Shown in pieces: positions 18,433 through 27,752 of a stretch of DNA of 64,000 nt. The DNA lies in the NCBI GenBank assembly GCA_028293765.1, contig JAQGOG010000178.1:62001-126000 (forward strand), written 5' to 3'. Both the position numbers and the translations under genes were made by a program. The stretch comes from Gammaproteobacteria bacterium (GTDB lineage: Bacteria > Pseudomonadota > Gammaproteobacteria > Steroidobacterales > Steroidobacteraceae). Under the pieces are notes generated by a model. The model did no database searches. It was not told the DNA's origin and saw only the letters and a program-made list of their open reading frames with translations. The first letter of the stretch is position 1; every line of letters starts with the position of its first letter.

Positions 18433-19215
18433 ATGATCAACCTCACCGCAGGACAGCTCGATGCCTGGCTCGCCCAGGTCTTCTGGCCATTCGTACGCGT
18501 GGGGTCGTGCTTCATGGTGGCCCCCGCATTCAGCGCGGTCACGGTGCCGCCGCGCATACGGATCGTACTGGCGGGCGCGGTTGCATTGCTCATCGCGCCG
18601 CTCGTGCCCTCACCCGCCGGGATCGCTCCTTTCTCCGCCGCCGGCTGCGTAATCACGGCGCAGCAGGCACTCATCGGCGTGGCGTTAGGCTTCTGCCTGC
18701 AGCTTGTGTTCGACGCCGTGACGCTGGCGGGGCAGCTCCTCGCCAACAGCATGGGATTGTCCTTCGCTTTCAACCTTGACCCGGCGCATGGTGTGCAGAC
18801 TCCGGTGCTGGGCCAGTTCTACTCGTTGCTGGTCATGCTGACGTTTCTCGCGCTGAACGGTCATCTGCGGCTGCTCGAGATCCTGGTCGCGGGATTCCAG
18901 ACTCTGCCGGTAGGGACGACCGGGTTGGGGCCGGACGGTTTGTGGACGGTGGTGCAGTGGGGTGCGGCGTTGTTTTCAGGAGCGCTGGGGATCGCTCTGC
19001 CGGGCATCACCGCCCTGCTCATCGTAAACATCGCGTTCGGCGTCATGAGCCGCGCCGCCCCCACGCTGAACCTGTTCGCTGTCGGCATTCCCGTAACGCT
19101 CGTATTCGGGCTGGCAATCGTGCTGCTTGGGCTGCCGACCCTGCAGTCGAGTTTCGTGCGGCTGCTACAGGATGCCATGGCGCTGCTGGGCCGGCTCAAC
19201 GGGGCAGGGAGCTGA
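18433..19215 (+). CDS. fliR: FliR, export gate protein
   Basis: Single-copy gate subunit, structurally like a FliP-FliQ fusion. 260 aa with about six hydrophobic segments, including FWPFVRVGSCFMVAPAFSAV at the start and PTLNLFAVGIPVTLVFGLAI near the end. Three bases separate it from flhB. Confidence 0.96.
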   Translation: MINLTAGQLDAWLAQVFWPFVRVGSCFMVAPAFSAVTVPPRIRIVLAGAVALLIAPLVPSPAGIAPFSAAGCVITAQQALIGVALGFCLQLVFDAVTLAGQLLANSMGLSFAFNLDPAHGVQTPVLGQFYSLLVMLTFLALNGHLRLLEILVAGFQTLPVGTTGLGPDGLWTVVQWGAALFSGALGIALPGITALLIVNIAFGVMSRAAPTLNLFAVGIPVTLVFGLAIVLLGLPTLQSSFVRLLQDAMALLGRLNGAGS

Positions 19216-19218
19216 CGC

Positions 19219-20364
19219 ATGGCCGAGGAAGGCGAGAATGGCCAGGAAAAGACGGAGCAACCGACCAGTAAGCGGCTGGAGGAAGCGCGCAAGAAAGGCC
19301 AGATACCCCGGTCCGTCGAGCTCAATGCGGCCGCCGTTCTGTTGCTGGCGGGCGCAGGCTTGCAGGTCCTGGGCGGCAACCTGGGCGCACAGCTGCACAG
19401 CCTCATGCGCTCGGGCCTCACGCTGACGCGCGAGGAATCGCTGGATGAGAGCCGCGCCATCGCCAGCTTTGCCAACGCGCTGTCGCATGCTTTCCTCGCC
19501 TGCGCGCCGATCCTCGGCCTCACGGTACTCGCGGCGGTCGCGGCACCTCTAGCCCTCGGCGGCTGGAATATGAGCTTCGAAGTGCTCGCTCCCGACTTCA
19601 CACGACTCAGTCCGGCCTCCGGCTTCGCTCGCATGTTCTCCAGTCGCAGCGTGGTCGAGCTCGCCAAGGCGTTCGCCAAATTTCTGTTCGTCGCGCTCGT
19701 TGCGGCCTGCCTGTTGTGGCAGAAATCGGGCGAGCTCATGGGTCTGGGCGCCGAACCCATCAACGCTGCGCTCAGCCACGCCGCCGCCCTCGCCGGCCAT
19801 GCGTTTGTCGTGCTGGCCGGAACTCTGGGTCTGATCGCGGCCGTCGACGTGCCGTGGCAGCTCTGGCAGCACAACCAGAAGTTGAAGATGAGTCGCGAGG
19901 AAATACGCCAGGAGAGCAAGGAAAGCGAGGGCTCGCCCGAGATCAAGGGGCGGATTCGCAAGGCGCAGCAGGAGCTCGCCCGGCGCCGGATGATGCATGA
20001 GGTGCCGAAAGCGGACGTCGTCGTGGTCAATCCGACGCACTTCGCCGTGGCGCTACGCTATGACGAAAAGCGCATGCGTGCTCCGATTGTCGTAGCGAAA
20101 GGCGCCGACGTCATCGCGGCGCGTATCCGTGAGATCGCCACGGAACATCGCGTGCCGATCTTCGAAGCGCCGCCTCTCGCCCGCGCCCTTCATCGCCATG
20201 TCGAAATCGGCGCCGCGATCCCGAACTCTCTGTATGTCGCCGTAGCGCAGGTACTCACATACATCTACCAGGTGAAGACTGCGCGTCGTGACGGTGCGGT
20301 ACCACCGCAGCCCCCCGAGGCGAGCATAGATCCGACCCTCGATCCCGATTCGACCAGACACTAG
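19219..20364 (+). CDS. flhB: FlhB, export substrate-specificity switch protein
   Basis: Gate protein whose cytoplasmic domain self-cleaves and, with FliK, switches export from hook to filament. 381 aa. Starts with EKTEQPTSKRLEEARKKGQ, has four membrane segments, and carries the autocleavage motif NPTH at 271-274 (VVVNPTHFAVALRYDE). The tail after ~355 is variable and Pro-rich. Confidence 0.97.
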   Translation: MAEEGENGQEKTEQPTSKRLEEARKKGQIPRSVELNAAAVLLLAGAGLQVLGGNLGAQLHSLMRSGLTLTREESLDESRAIASFANALSHAFLACAPILGLTVLAAVAAPLALGGWNMSFEVLAPDFTRLSPASGFARMFSSRSVVELAKAFAKFLFVALVAACLLWQKSGELMGLGAEPINAALSHAAALAGHAFVVLAGTLGLIAAVDVPWQLWQHNQKLKMSREEIRQESKESEGSPEIKGRIRKAQQELARRRMMHEVPKADVVVVNPTHFAVALRYDEKRMRAPIVVAKGADVIAARIREIATEHRVPIFEAPPLARALHRHVEIGAAIPNSLYVAVAQVLTYIYQVKTARRDGAVPPQPPEASIDPTLDPDSTRH

Positions 20365-20381
20365 GAACAAGGCACTGACTC

Positions 20382-22466
20382 ATGGCGACAGCGACTCCCA
20401 CTCCGACGATGCCAACGATGCGCGAGCTCATCCGCACCGGTGTCGGCGTGCCCGTGGGCGTGCTAGCGGTTCTCGCGATGATCGTGCTGCCATTGCCGCC
20501 GATGGCGCTGGACATCCTGTTCACGTTCAACATCGCGCTCTCGATCGTCATCATGATGTCGGTGTTCTACGTCTCGCGACCGGTCGAGTTCGGCGTATTT
20601 CCGACAGTCCTCCTCGTGGCCACGTTGCTGCGACTCGCCTTGAACGTCGCGTCCACGCGCGTAGTGCTTCTGAACGGACACAGCGGACCTGGAGCGGCCG
20701 GTCACGTGATCCAGTCCTTCGGCGAGTTCGTGATCGGCGGCAATTTCGCCGTCGGTGTGGTGGTCTTCGTCATCCTCACCATCATCAACTTCGTCGTCGT
20801 CACCAAGGGCTCGGGACGCATCTCGGAAGTCAGCGCCCGGTTCACTTTGGACGCCATGCCGGGCAAGCAGATGGCGATCGACGCCGACCTCAATGCCGGG
20901 CTCATCACACAGGATGAAGCGCGAATCCGCCGCGCCGACGTGCGGGCGGAAGCTGATTTCTACGGCTCCATGGACGGCGCCAGCAAGTTCGTGCGCGGCG
21001 ACGCGGTCGCCGGTATCCTCATCCTGTTCATCAACATCATCGGTGGGCTCGCCATCGGCACGATCGGGCACGGCCTGCCGATCGCCGAGGCCGGCCGCAC
21101 TTATACGCTTCTCACGATCGGTGATGGTCTCGTCACGCAGATTCCGGCACTGCTGCTGTCGACCGCCGTCGCCCTCATCGTCACGCGCATGTCGCGCGCC
21201 CAGGACATGGGCGGCGAGCTCACGAAACAGCTGTTCGGACAGCCCAAGGCCCTCGGTGTCGCTGCGGGACTGCTCGGCGTGATTGGCCTGGTCCCCGGAA
21301 TGCCCAACGTCGCCTTCCTGTTGATGGCGGCGGTGTGCGGAGGCGCGGCCTATGCCATAGCCAAGCGGCGCGCGGCGCCCCTGCAGGAGGCTCCCGCGCC
21401 GATAAAAGCCGCGCCGTCGAACGAGACGCGCGAGTTGACCTGGGATGATGTGAAGCCGGTCGACCTGATCGGATTGGAAGTCGGTTACCGCCTCGTGCCG
21501 CTCGTTGACACGCGCCAGAACGGCGACCTTCTCGCCCGCGTGCGCGGCGTACGCCGCAAGCTCTCGCAGGATCTCGGTTTTCTCGTACCCTCCGTTCACA
21601 TCCGCGACAACCTCGACCTGGCACCGAACGTCTATCGCATCAATCTCGGCGGCGTTCCGGTCGGCGAGAGCATCGTCTATCCGGACCGCGAGCTCGCTAT
21701 CAATCCGGGGCGCGTATTCGGACCCCTACAGGGCATCGCCACGCAGGATCCCGCGTTCGGCATGGAAGCGGTGTGGATCGAGCCCGCGGCACGCGATCAC
21801 GCGCAAACGCTCGGCTATACCGTCGTCGATCCGAGCACCGTCATAGCGACTCATCTGAGTTTCATCGTGCAGGCTCATGCCCACGAGATTCTGGGCCACG
21901 AGGAAGTCCAACACCTCCTCGATACGCTGACAAAGACGGCACCGAAGCTCGTCGAGGATCTCGTGCCCCGCGTGCTGCCGCTGTCGAATCTGGTCCGCGT
22001 CCTGCAGGGGCTGCTGGCAGAACGCGTGCCGATCCGCAACGTGCGTACGATCATCGAGACGCTCGCGGAGCATGCGCCGAAGTCGCAGGACGCAACGGTG
22101 CTTCAGGGACACGTCCGCGTGGCGCTGGGCCGGCAGATCGTGCAGGACATTGCCGGGGTCGCTGCCGAACTGCCGGTCATCACATTGGAGCCCGAGCTCG
22201 AGCGACTTCTGCAGACTTCTCTTGCCGGCAACGCTGCAAATCCGGGTCTCGAGCCCGGTTTGGCAGAAAGATTGCAACAACGTCTCGCGGAAGCATCGCG
22301 GCGTCAGGAAACCGCCGGCGAGCCGGCCGTCCTGCTGGTGCCACCGCAGCTGCGTCACACACTCGCGAGATTTACGCGCTCGAGTGTGCCGAACCTGCAC
22401 GTACTCGCTTGGAATGAGATTCCGGATAACCGCAAGGTCCGCCTGGTCACGGCGGTCGGCAGATAA
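20382..22466 (+). CDS. flhA: FlhA, export gate and cargo-docking protein
   Basis: Large membrane protein forming the nonameric docking ring and proton channel of the export gate. 694 aa. N-terminal membrane segments include the FHIPEP signature RISEVSARFTLDAMPGKQM. The cytoplasmic domain after ~350 (VGYRLVPLVD; LVPSVHIRDNLDLAPNVYRI) ends with PEL-type RVPNLHVLAWNEIP-like sequence (VPNLHVLAWNEIPDNRKVR). flhF follows by 12 bases. Confidence 0.98.
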   Translation: MATATPTPTMPTMRELIRTGVGVPVGVLAVLAMIVLPLPPMALDILFTFNIALSIVIMMSVFYVSRPVEFGVFPTVLLVATLLRLALNVASTRVVLLNGHSGPGAAGHVIQSFGEFVIGGNFAVGVVVFVILTIINFVVVTKGSGRISEVSARFTLDAMPGKQMAIDADLNAGLITQDEARIRRADVRAEADFYGSMDGASKFVRGDAVAGILILFINIIGGLAIGTIGHGLPIAEAGRTYTLLTIGDGLVTQIPALLLSTAVALIVTRMSRAQDMGGELTKQLFGQPKALGVAAGLLGVIGLVPGMPNVAFLLMAAVCGGAAYAIAKRRAAPLQEAPAPIKAAPSNETRELTWDDVKPVDLIGLEVGYRLVPLVDTRQNGDLLARVRGVRRKLSQDLGFLVPSVHIRDNLDLAPNVYRINLGGVPVGESIVYPDRELAINPGRVFGPLQGIATQDPAFGMEAVWIEPAARDHAQTLGYTVVDPSTVIATHLSFIVQAHAHEILGHEEVQHLLDTLTKTAPKLVEDLVPRVLPLSNLVRVLQGLLAERVPIRNVRTIIETLAEHAPKSQDATVLQGHVRVALGRQIVQDIAGVAAELPVITLEPELERLLQTSLAGNAANPGLEPGLAERLQQRLAEASRRQETAGEPAVLLVPPQLRHTLARFTRSSVPNLHVLAWNEIPDNRKVRLVTAVGR

Positions 22467-22478
22467 GAAGAGGCTCGC

Positions 22479-24080
22479 ATGAAGATTGTCAGACACACGG
22501 CGCCCGATATGCGCCAGGCGCTACGCTCGATCCGCGAGCAGCTCGGAGAGGATGCCGTCATTCTGTCCTCGAAGCGCTGCCCCGAGGGCGTGGAGGTCAC
22601 GGCCGCCATCGACTTCGACGCGACGAGTCTCCAGCCCCAGCCCGCGGTCAGCGCTCCGCTGGAGAGCCTGGCACCGGCACCGCGCGCCTCCGTGTCTGTG
22701 ACTGCCGCACGGGCTGCGATGCCTGGGGCTGCCGCTTCCCGTGTCAGGCAATCCCCGGTTGCGGCCGCTACCCCGCTGATTCCTGCAGTGGCGGCGGCAC
22801 AATCACCCACGCTGCTGCCGGAGGATGCGTTTTTACGCGTGCCTGCGCCCGAGGCCGCGGGTCTCTTTGCACCCGCCATCGCCGCAATGCTCGCGCCCCA
22901 ACGCGCGCCCGCCGCCGCTGTTTTAACTGCCCCCTCCCAAGTCTCGCCTGCGTTCATCCCCCCTGCGCCGGTGACTGCAAGCGCAACGGGCGCCCCAGCT
23001 ACGGCCGCGATTACGGCCTCGCGCGAATCGGCTGCTTTCAGCTTCGCCCAACAGGCCACTCCGGAGGCAACCACCCTCACGCCGGCGAAACACGACCTGG
23101 CGGCGGCCGTGCTTGCCGAGTTCCCAGCGCAATCGAGCGTTACCACCCTGGCGGGCAGCGACGCCATGGGCACTGAACTGAAAACCCTCCGACGAATGCT
23201 GGAGACCCAGCTCGCGCAACTCGCCTGGAATGACCTGACACGCCGCGCCCCGGTCCATGTCGAGATCCTGCGGGAGCTGACCGAGATCGGGATTTCGCAG
23301 GATCTGTCGGACTACCTCCTCAAGCAGCTGCCCGACAAAGTGGAGCTCGGCTTCGCGCGCCGGTTTGCGATCGCCGGCCTGTCGCAGTACCTCCTCGTCA
23401 CCGGCGACCGGTGGCTGGAGAACGGCGGCCGCGTGGCATTCATCGGTGCCACGGGAGTCGGCAAGACGACGACGCTGGCGAAGCTCGCCGTACGCTGGGT
23501 CCTGAGGCACGGCCCTCGCGACATCGCGCTGGTGGGCTCGGACACGGTTCGTATCGGAGCGCAGGCCCAGATCCAGTCGCTCGGACAGATGCTGGGCGTC
23601 CCCGTCTATACGCCGGAGAACTTCGAGAGTCTGCCAACTCTCCTGTCGCGCCTCGACCAGCGCCTCATTCTCATCGACACACCGGGCTCCAGCCTGCGCG
23701 ACACGCAACTGGTCGGCCGGCTCTCCGTGCTGGCCAATTCCGCGTCGAGGCTCGAGACGGCCGTGGTGCTAGCAGCGAGCACGCAGGCCGGTGCGCTGGA
23801 GGAAACGGTAAAGCGTTTCGCGCCTGCCAACCCCTCCTGTTGCGTGCTTACCAAGGTCGACGAGGCCGCGAGCCTCGGCGGCGCCCTGTCCGTGCTCATC
23901 CGGGCAAGGCTCCCGATTTCGTACACGAGCGAAGGACAACGCGTGCCGGAGGACCTGCGTCCCGCGCGTGCGCTCGAACTGGTGTCGACCGCGGTGCGGC
24001 TCGCGAAGGCGAGCGGCGCGGCGGCCGACGAAGATCTCCTGCGCCGCCGTTTTGGAAAGACTGCCAATGCCATCACCTGA
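22479..24080 (+). CDS. flhF: FlhF, SRP-type GTPase setting flagellar position
   Basis: Recruits early flagellar proteins to the cell pole; works against FlhG. 533 aa. N-terminal residues 1-40 (MKIVRHTAPDMRQALRSIRE, LGEDAVILSSKR) are the family start. A long Ala/Pro-rich linker (~50-230) separates them from the helical N domain and the G domain: P-loop GATGVGKTTT (from ~323), SDTVRIGAQAQ, DTPGSS and TKVDEAASLGGAL. Overlaps flhG by 14 bases. Its presence argues for polar flagella. Confidence 0.96.
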   Translation: MKIVRHTAPDMRQALRSIREQLGEDAVILSSKRCPEGVEVTAAIDFDATSLQPQPAVSAPLESLAPAPRASVSVTAARAAMPGAAASRVRQSPVAAATPLIPAVAAAQSPTLLPEDAFLRVPAPEAAGLFAPAIAAMLAPQRAPAAAVLTAPSQVSPAFIPPAPVTASATGAPATAAITASRESAAFSFAQQATPEATTLTPAKHDLAAAVLAEFPAQSSVTTLAGSDAMGTELKTLRRMLETQLAQLAWNDLTRRAPVHVEILRELTEIGISQDLSDYLLKQLPDKVELGFARRFAIAGLSQYLLVTGDRWLENGGRVAFIGATGVGKTTTLAKLAVRWVLRHGPRDIALVGSDTVRIGAQAQIQSLGQMLGVPVYTPENFESLPTLLSRLDQRLILIDTPGSSLRDTQLVGRLSVLANSASRLETAVVLAASTQAGALEETVKRFAPANPSCCVLTKVDEAASLGGALSVLIRARLPISYTSEGQRVPEDLRPARALELVSTAVRLAKASGAAADEDLLRRRFGKTANAIT

Positions 24081-24948
24081 GCTCAATCTCATCAACAACG
24101 CAAAGCTAGACGGCCTGGCGCAGCCGGTGCAGGTCATCGCCGTCACCGGCGGCAAAGGCGGCGTCGGCAAGACGAGCGTCTCCGTCAATCTCGCCACCGC
24201 GTTAGCCGCAAACGGCAAGCGAGTGGTCCTGCTCGACGGTGACCTGGGACTCGCCAACGCGGACGTATTTCTCGGTCTCTCGCCGCGCTACACCCTCGCG
24301 CACGTGCTTTCTGGCGAGCGGACGCTAGATGAAATTATCGTAACGGCGCCCCAGGGGTTCCTCGTCGTGCCCGCTGCCTCAGGAGCTGCCGACATGGTGA
24401 ACATGGGAGCGGCAGAGCACTTGGGCCTGGTGCAGGCCTTCAGCACCCTCGCCGCGCGCGTCGACGTGTTGATTGTCGACACCGCCGCCGGCATCGCCCA
24501 CAGTGTGCTGCAGTTCTCACAAGCGTGCCAACATGTCGTGGTCGTGATTTGCGACGAGCCCGCGTCGCTAACCGATGCTTATGCACTCGTCAAGGTGCTG
24601 AGTCGCAATCACGGCGTGAATCGCTTCCGCGTGCTGGCCAACCAGATGCGTACCCCGGGCGCGGGCGCCGAGCTTTTCCATCGCTTCGAGCGCGTCACAG
24701 CAAGGTTCCTCGATGTAGTGCTTGAATTCGCAGGCGAGATTCCTGAGGACGAGTATCTGCGGCGCTCCGTACGTGAACAGCGTCCTGTTTGTGACGCATA
24801 TCCGTCCAGTCCGGCCTCCCGCGCGTTCAAGAAATTAGCTGCCCGGGCCGATACATGGCCAGTACCACCGGGTCCGCGCGGAAATATCGAGTTCTTCGTG
24901 GAACGGCTGGTGCGAAGGACTGCACCGCGGCTGGAAGCCGTGACATGA
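24067..24948 (+). CDS. flhG: FlhG (FleN/YlxH), MinD-like ATPase limiting flagellar number
   Basis: Counterpart of FlhF; stimulates its GTPase and, in Pseudomonas (as FleN), restrains FleQ. 293 aa from ATG 24067, overlapping flhF. Deviant Walker A GGKGGVGKTS with lysines at 30 and 35, LLDGDLGLANADVFLG (switch), and VLIVDTAAGIAHSVLQF are typical of MinD/ParA-type ATPases. An N-terminal LINNAKLDGLAQPVQ segment resembles the DQAxxLR activator region only loosely. The stop overlaps fliA (ATGA). Confidence 0.95.
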   Translation: MPSPELNLINNAKLDGLAQPVQVIAVTGGKGGVGKTSVSVNLATALAANGKRVVLLDGDLGLANADVFLGLSPRYTLAHVLSGERTLDEIIVTAPQGFLVVPAASGAADMVNMGAAEHLGLVQAFSTLAARVDVLIVDTAAGIAHSVLQFSQACQHVVVVICDEPASLTDAYALVKVLSRNHGVNRFRVLANQMRTPGAGAELFHRFERVTARFLDVVLEFAGEIPEDEYLRRSVREQRPVCDAYPSSPASRAFKKLAARADTWPVPPGPRGNIEFFVERLVRRTAPRLEAVT

Positions 24949-25673
24949 ACGCGGCGAGCGCTTATGGCGCACACCGGGTAACGAGCGAGGCGGACGAGCT
25001 GATCATGCAGCACGCCGAGCTGGTGAAGCGAATCGCCTACCACCTCGCGGGACGGCTCCCGCCCTCGGTGGAGGTCGATGACCTGATCCAGGCCGGCATG
25101 CTCGGGTTGCTCGAAGCGGCGTCGAACTACGCGGCGAACCGCGGAGCGAGTTTCGAGACGTATGCGGGAATCCGCATTCGTGGGGCGATGATCGACGCCC
25201 TGCGAAAGCTGGATTGGGCACCGCGCTCAGTGCATCGCAAAGCGCGTGCGGTAGCAGCGGTGGTGCAGGAGATAGAGCGTCAGACGGGTCGCGACGCCCG
25301 CGATGTCGAGATTGCTGAGCGAATGGGTGTGCCGCTGGGCGAGTACCACTCGATCGTGCAGGACGCCGCGAGCTGTCGTCTCGCGACACTGGACGATACA
25401 ACAGCGGCAACCGCGCAAGGCTCCGCGGATCCATTCCGCGAAACGTCGGATGATCGGTTCAGGGTGGCGCTCGCTCAGGCGATCGATAACCTGCCGGAGC
25501 GGGAGAGGCTGGTCATGTCGTTGTACTACACCGACGGACTGAATTTGAAAGAGATCGGGGCGGTGTTGAAAGTTACGGAATCGCGCGCCTGCCAGCTGCA
25601 CGGGCAGGCGCTCGTCAGACTGAAAGCGCGGCTGGCAGACTGGCGCGACGGCCGCGTGGAAGCGCACGCGTGA
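24945..25673 (+). CDS. fliA: FliA, flagellar sigma-28 factor
   Basis: RNA polymerase sigma factor for late flagellar and chemotaxis genes, kept inactive by FlgM until the hook is complete. 242 aa from ATG 24945. Region 2 (HAELVKRIAYHLAGRLPPSV, VDDLIQAGMLGLLEAASNY, ASFETYAGIRIRGAMIDALR), region 3 and region 4 (LPERERLVMSLYYTDGLNLK, EIGAVLKVTESRACQLHGQA) are all intact. Five matching promoters occur in this window. Confidence 0.97.
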   Translation: MNAASAYGAHRVTSEADELIMQHAELVKRIAYHLAGRLPPSVEVDDLIQAGMLGLLEAASNYAANRGASFETYAGIRIRGAMIDALRKLDWAPRSVHRKARAVAAVVQEIERQTGRDARDVEIAERMGVPLGEYHSIVQDAASCRLATLDDTTAATAQGSADPFRETSDDRFRVALAQAIDNLPERERLVMSLYYTDGLNLKEIGAVLKVTESRACQLHGQALVRLKARLADWRDGRVEAHA

Positions 25674-25702
25674 GAACGGGGTGCGAGATGCATGCATCGC
25701 GC

Positions 25703-25816
25703 GGGTGGGCTAGTGGCCCACCCCGAGCCGGCGGCGAGCGCGCATTGCGCGCGCAGCGGTCGGTCCCTGGGGCCGCTAACCCCCGGGTGGTCAACGGTGA
25801 GCAGGCGGACGCCTGC
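25703..25816 (+). repeat. three successive hairpins between fliA and cheY
   Basis: Perfect inverted repeats: 25703-25723 (GGGTGGGC, loop of 5, GCCCACCC), 25738-25752 (GCGCGC, loop ATT, GCGCGC) and 25801-25816 (GCAGGC, loop GGAC, GCCTGC). The last ends six bases before the AGGAG of cheY. No U-tracts follow. They may weaken readthrough from fliA or shape translation of cheY. No promoter is evident in this 160-base gap. Confidence 0.5.
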
Positions 25817-25833
25817 GCAGCAGGAGAATGGCG

Positions 25834-26217
25834 GTGAGCAAAGACTTGAAATTTCTAGTCGTCGACGACTTTTCGACCATGCGCCGGATCATCAAGAACC
25901 TGCTGCACGACCTCGGCTATCCCAACGTCGACGAAGCCGACGACGGCAAGACCGCGCTGCCGATGCTCCAGGCGGGCAGCTTCGATTTTCTCATCACCGA
26001 CTGGAACATGCCCGGCATGCCCGGTCTCGATCTGATCAAGGCGGTTCGCGCCGACACCCGGCTCGCCAAGATGCCCGTGCTCATGCTGACGGCCGAAGCC
26101 AAGCGGGAGCAGATCATCGAGGCGGCGCAGGCCGGTGTGAACGGCTATGTCATCAAGCCCTTTACGGCGGAGACCCTGAAGGAAAAGCTCGACAAGATCC
26201 TGGGTCCGGGGAAGTGA
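25834..26217 (+). CDS. cheY: CheY, motor-binding chemotaxis response regulator
   Basis: Phosphorylated by CheA, then binds FliM to alter rotation. GTG 25834 is chosen: AGGAG at 25822-25826 is seven bases away and the protein starts [12 protein letters not shown] as in other CheYs; ATG 25828 is only one base from the Shine-Dalgarno. 127 aa. Acidic pair D11/D12, phospho-acceptor D56 (ITDWNMPG), T86 (MLTAE), Y105 and K108 (GYVIKPF) all match E. coli-type CheY. cheZ follows, so this is the CheY most likely to act on the motor. Confidence 0.95.
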   Translation: MSKDLKFLVVDDFSTMRRIIKNLLHDLGYPNVDEADDGKTALPMLQAGSFDFLITDWNMPGMPGLDLIKAVRADTRLAKMPVLMLTAEAKREQIIEAAQAGVNGYVIKPFTAETLKEKLDKILGPGK

Positions 26218-26224
26218 GGTCAAC

Positions 26225-26989
26225 ATGTCGAGTTTTGCTGTACTGAAGCTGGAATATAGCGCCTGCGTCGAGGCTCTCACCGATGCGCTGCGCGCTGAGG
26301 ACGAGACCGCCTTCTTCGCGGCCGTCGACCACATCGTGCACATGCGCGAGCCGGGAATGTTCACCGAGCTGCGCAAGCTCACCGGGGATCTGCAGAAAGC
26401 GCTGGAACGCTTCAGCGTCGAGTCGCGCCTGGCGGATATCGCTGAAAACGAGATTCCCGACGCCCGGGCACGCCTCGCGCACGTCATCAGCATGACGGAC
26501 GAGGCCGCGCATCGCACGCTCGATCTCGTCGAGCAATCGGGACCGCTCGCGGAACGCACCGCGCGCGAGGCCGCCAGTCTCATCGAAATGATCGGCGCAT
26601 ATCGGGCGCAAACGACCGGTGTACAGGGCTTCGAGAGCGTCGCGCGCTCCATCGATGCCTACGTGCCGGTGGTGCGCTCCATCGAGGCCTTTCTCCCCGC
26701 GGCCCGCGCCGACTCCGAGCTCATCCGGCGCAATCTCGCCGATGTGCTGCTCGCGCAGGGCTACCAGGATCTCACCGGCCAGATCATCCGGAGCGTGATG
26801 AAGCTCGTCCAGGAGTTGGAAAAGGCTCTTGCCGATCTTTCACGGCTCTCCGGCGACGTGGTGGAACACGCCTCCATGGGCGAATCCAGTGGCGCTGGCC
26901 ATGGGCCTGCCGTGCCCGGTGTAACCAAGGGCGACGTCGCCTCGGGCCAGACAGACGTGGATGCACTGCTGTCGGGTCTCGGGATGTAA
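26225..26989 (+). CDS. cheZ: CheZ, CheY-P phosphatase
   Basis: Dephosphorylates CheY-P to end the signal. 254 aa. The catalytic motif GYQDLTGQ places D182 and Q186 in the DxxxQ arrangement known from E. coli (D143/Q147). The C-terminal CheY-tethering peptide is present: QTDVDALLSGLGM. A variable Gly/Pro linker separates the long helices from this peptide. Shine-Dalgarno GAGGT lies five bases before the ATG. Confidence 0.95.
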   Translation: MSSFAVLKLEYSACVEALTDALRAEDETAFFAAVDHIVHMREPGMFTELRKLTGDLQKALERFSVESRLADIAENEIPDARARLAHVISMTDEAAHRTLDLVEQSGPLAERTAREAASLIEMIGAYRAQTTGVQGFESVARSIDAYVPVVRSIEAFLPAARADSELIRRNLADVLLAQGYQDLTGQIIRSVMKLVQELEKALADLSRLSGDVVEHASMGESSGAGHGPAVPGVTKGDVASGQTDVDALLSGLGM

Positions 26990-26998
26990 GGTGTCCGC

Positions 26999-27739
26999 TT
27001 GGACATCCTGAGCATCATCGGAGTGGTGCTCGCGCTGAACGCCATCGTGGTCGGCGCAGTGTTGAAGGGCGCCGGCGTCATGGCGCTGGTCTCTACCGCC
27101 GCCTTCATGATCGTGGTAGTCGGGACGATTGCCGCCATCTTCATACAGACGCCGCTGCCAGTCATGCAGCGTGCGATCAAGATTTTCCCATGGGTCATGC
27201 GGCCCCCCGTCCGCGACGGACGCAAGCTCATCGCGAAGATCGTCGAATGGAGCAACACTGCCCGCAAGCAGGGACTGCTCGGACTCGAGCCGACGATCGC
27301 GCGCGAGCAGGATGACTTCGTAAAAAAGGCCCTACAGCTCGTCGTCGACGGCAGCGAGCCGGAGATGATCAGCAACGTCATGTATGTCGAGCTCAATATG
27401 CGCGAGCACGCCGACATGCACGCCGCCAAGGTGTACGAGGGGATGGGCGTCTATTCCCCGACCCTTGGCATCATCGGAGCGGTGCTCGGTCTCATGGCGG
27501 TGCTGCAAAACCTCGCCGACCCGAGCAAGCTCGGCCACGGGATCGCCGCGGCGTTCACCGCGACCGTGTACGGGATTGGACTTGCGAACCTCTTCTTTCT
27601 GCCCGTCGCCTCCAAGCTGAAGTCGATCATCCAGCGGCAGACGCAGTTCCGTGAGATGGTGATCGACGGCATGCTGTCCATCGCGCAGGGCGAGAATCCC
27701 CGCGCCATCGAAGCCAAGCTGCAGGGCTACCTTCATTAG
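26999..27739 (+). CDS. motC: MotC, MotA-type stator protein
   Basis: Ion-channel stator subunit of the PomA/MotC group. 246 aa from TTG 26999, a rare start supported by AAGG upstream and the lack of another start near the conserved beginning. Four membrane segments: two near the N-terminus (DILSIIGVVLALNAIVVGAV; VSTAAFMIVVVGTIAAIF) and two later (YSPTLGIIGAVLGLMAVLQN; AAAFTATVYGIGLANLFFLP). The cytoplasmic loop between carries charged residues for FliG contact. Pairs with motD, 13 bases downstream. Confidence 0.9.
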   Translation: MDILSIIGVVLALNAIVVGAVLKGAGVMALVSTAAFMIVVVGTIAAIFIQTPLPVMQRAIKIFPWVMRPPVRDGRKLIAKIVEWSNTARKQGLLGLEPTIAREQDDFVKKALQLVVDGSEPEMISNVMYVELNMREHADMHAAKVYEGMGVYSPTLGIIGAVLGLMAVLQNLADPSKLGHGIAAAFTATVYGIGLANLFFLPVASKLKSIIQRQTQFREMVIDGMLSIAQGENPRAIEAKLQGYLH

Positions 27740-27752
27740 CCGCAAGCCCCAG

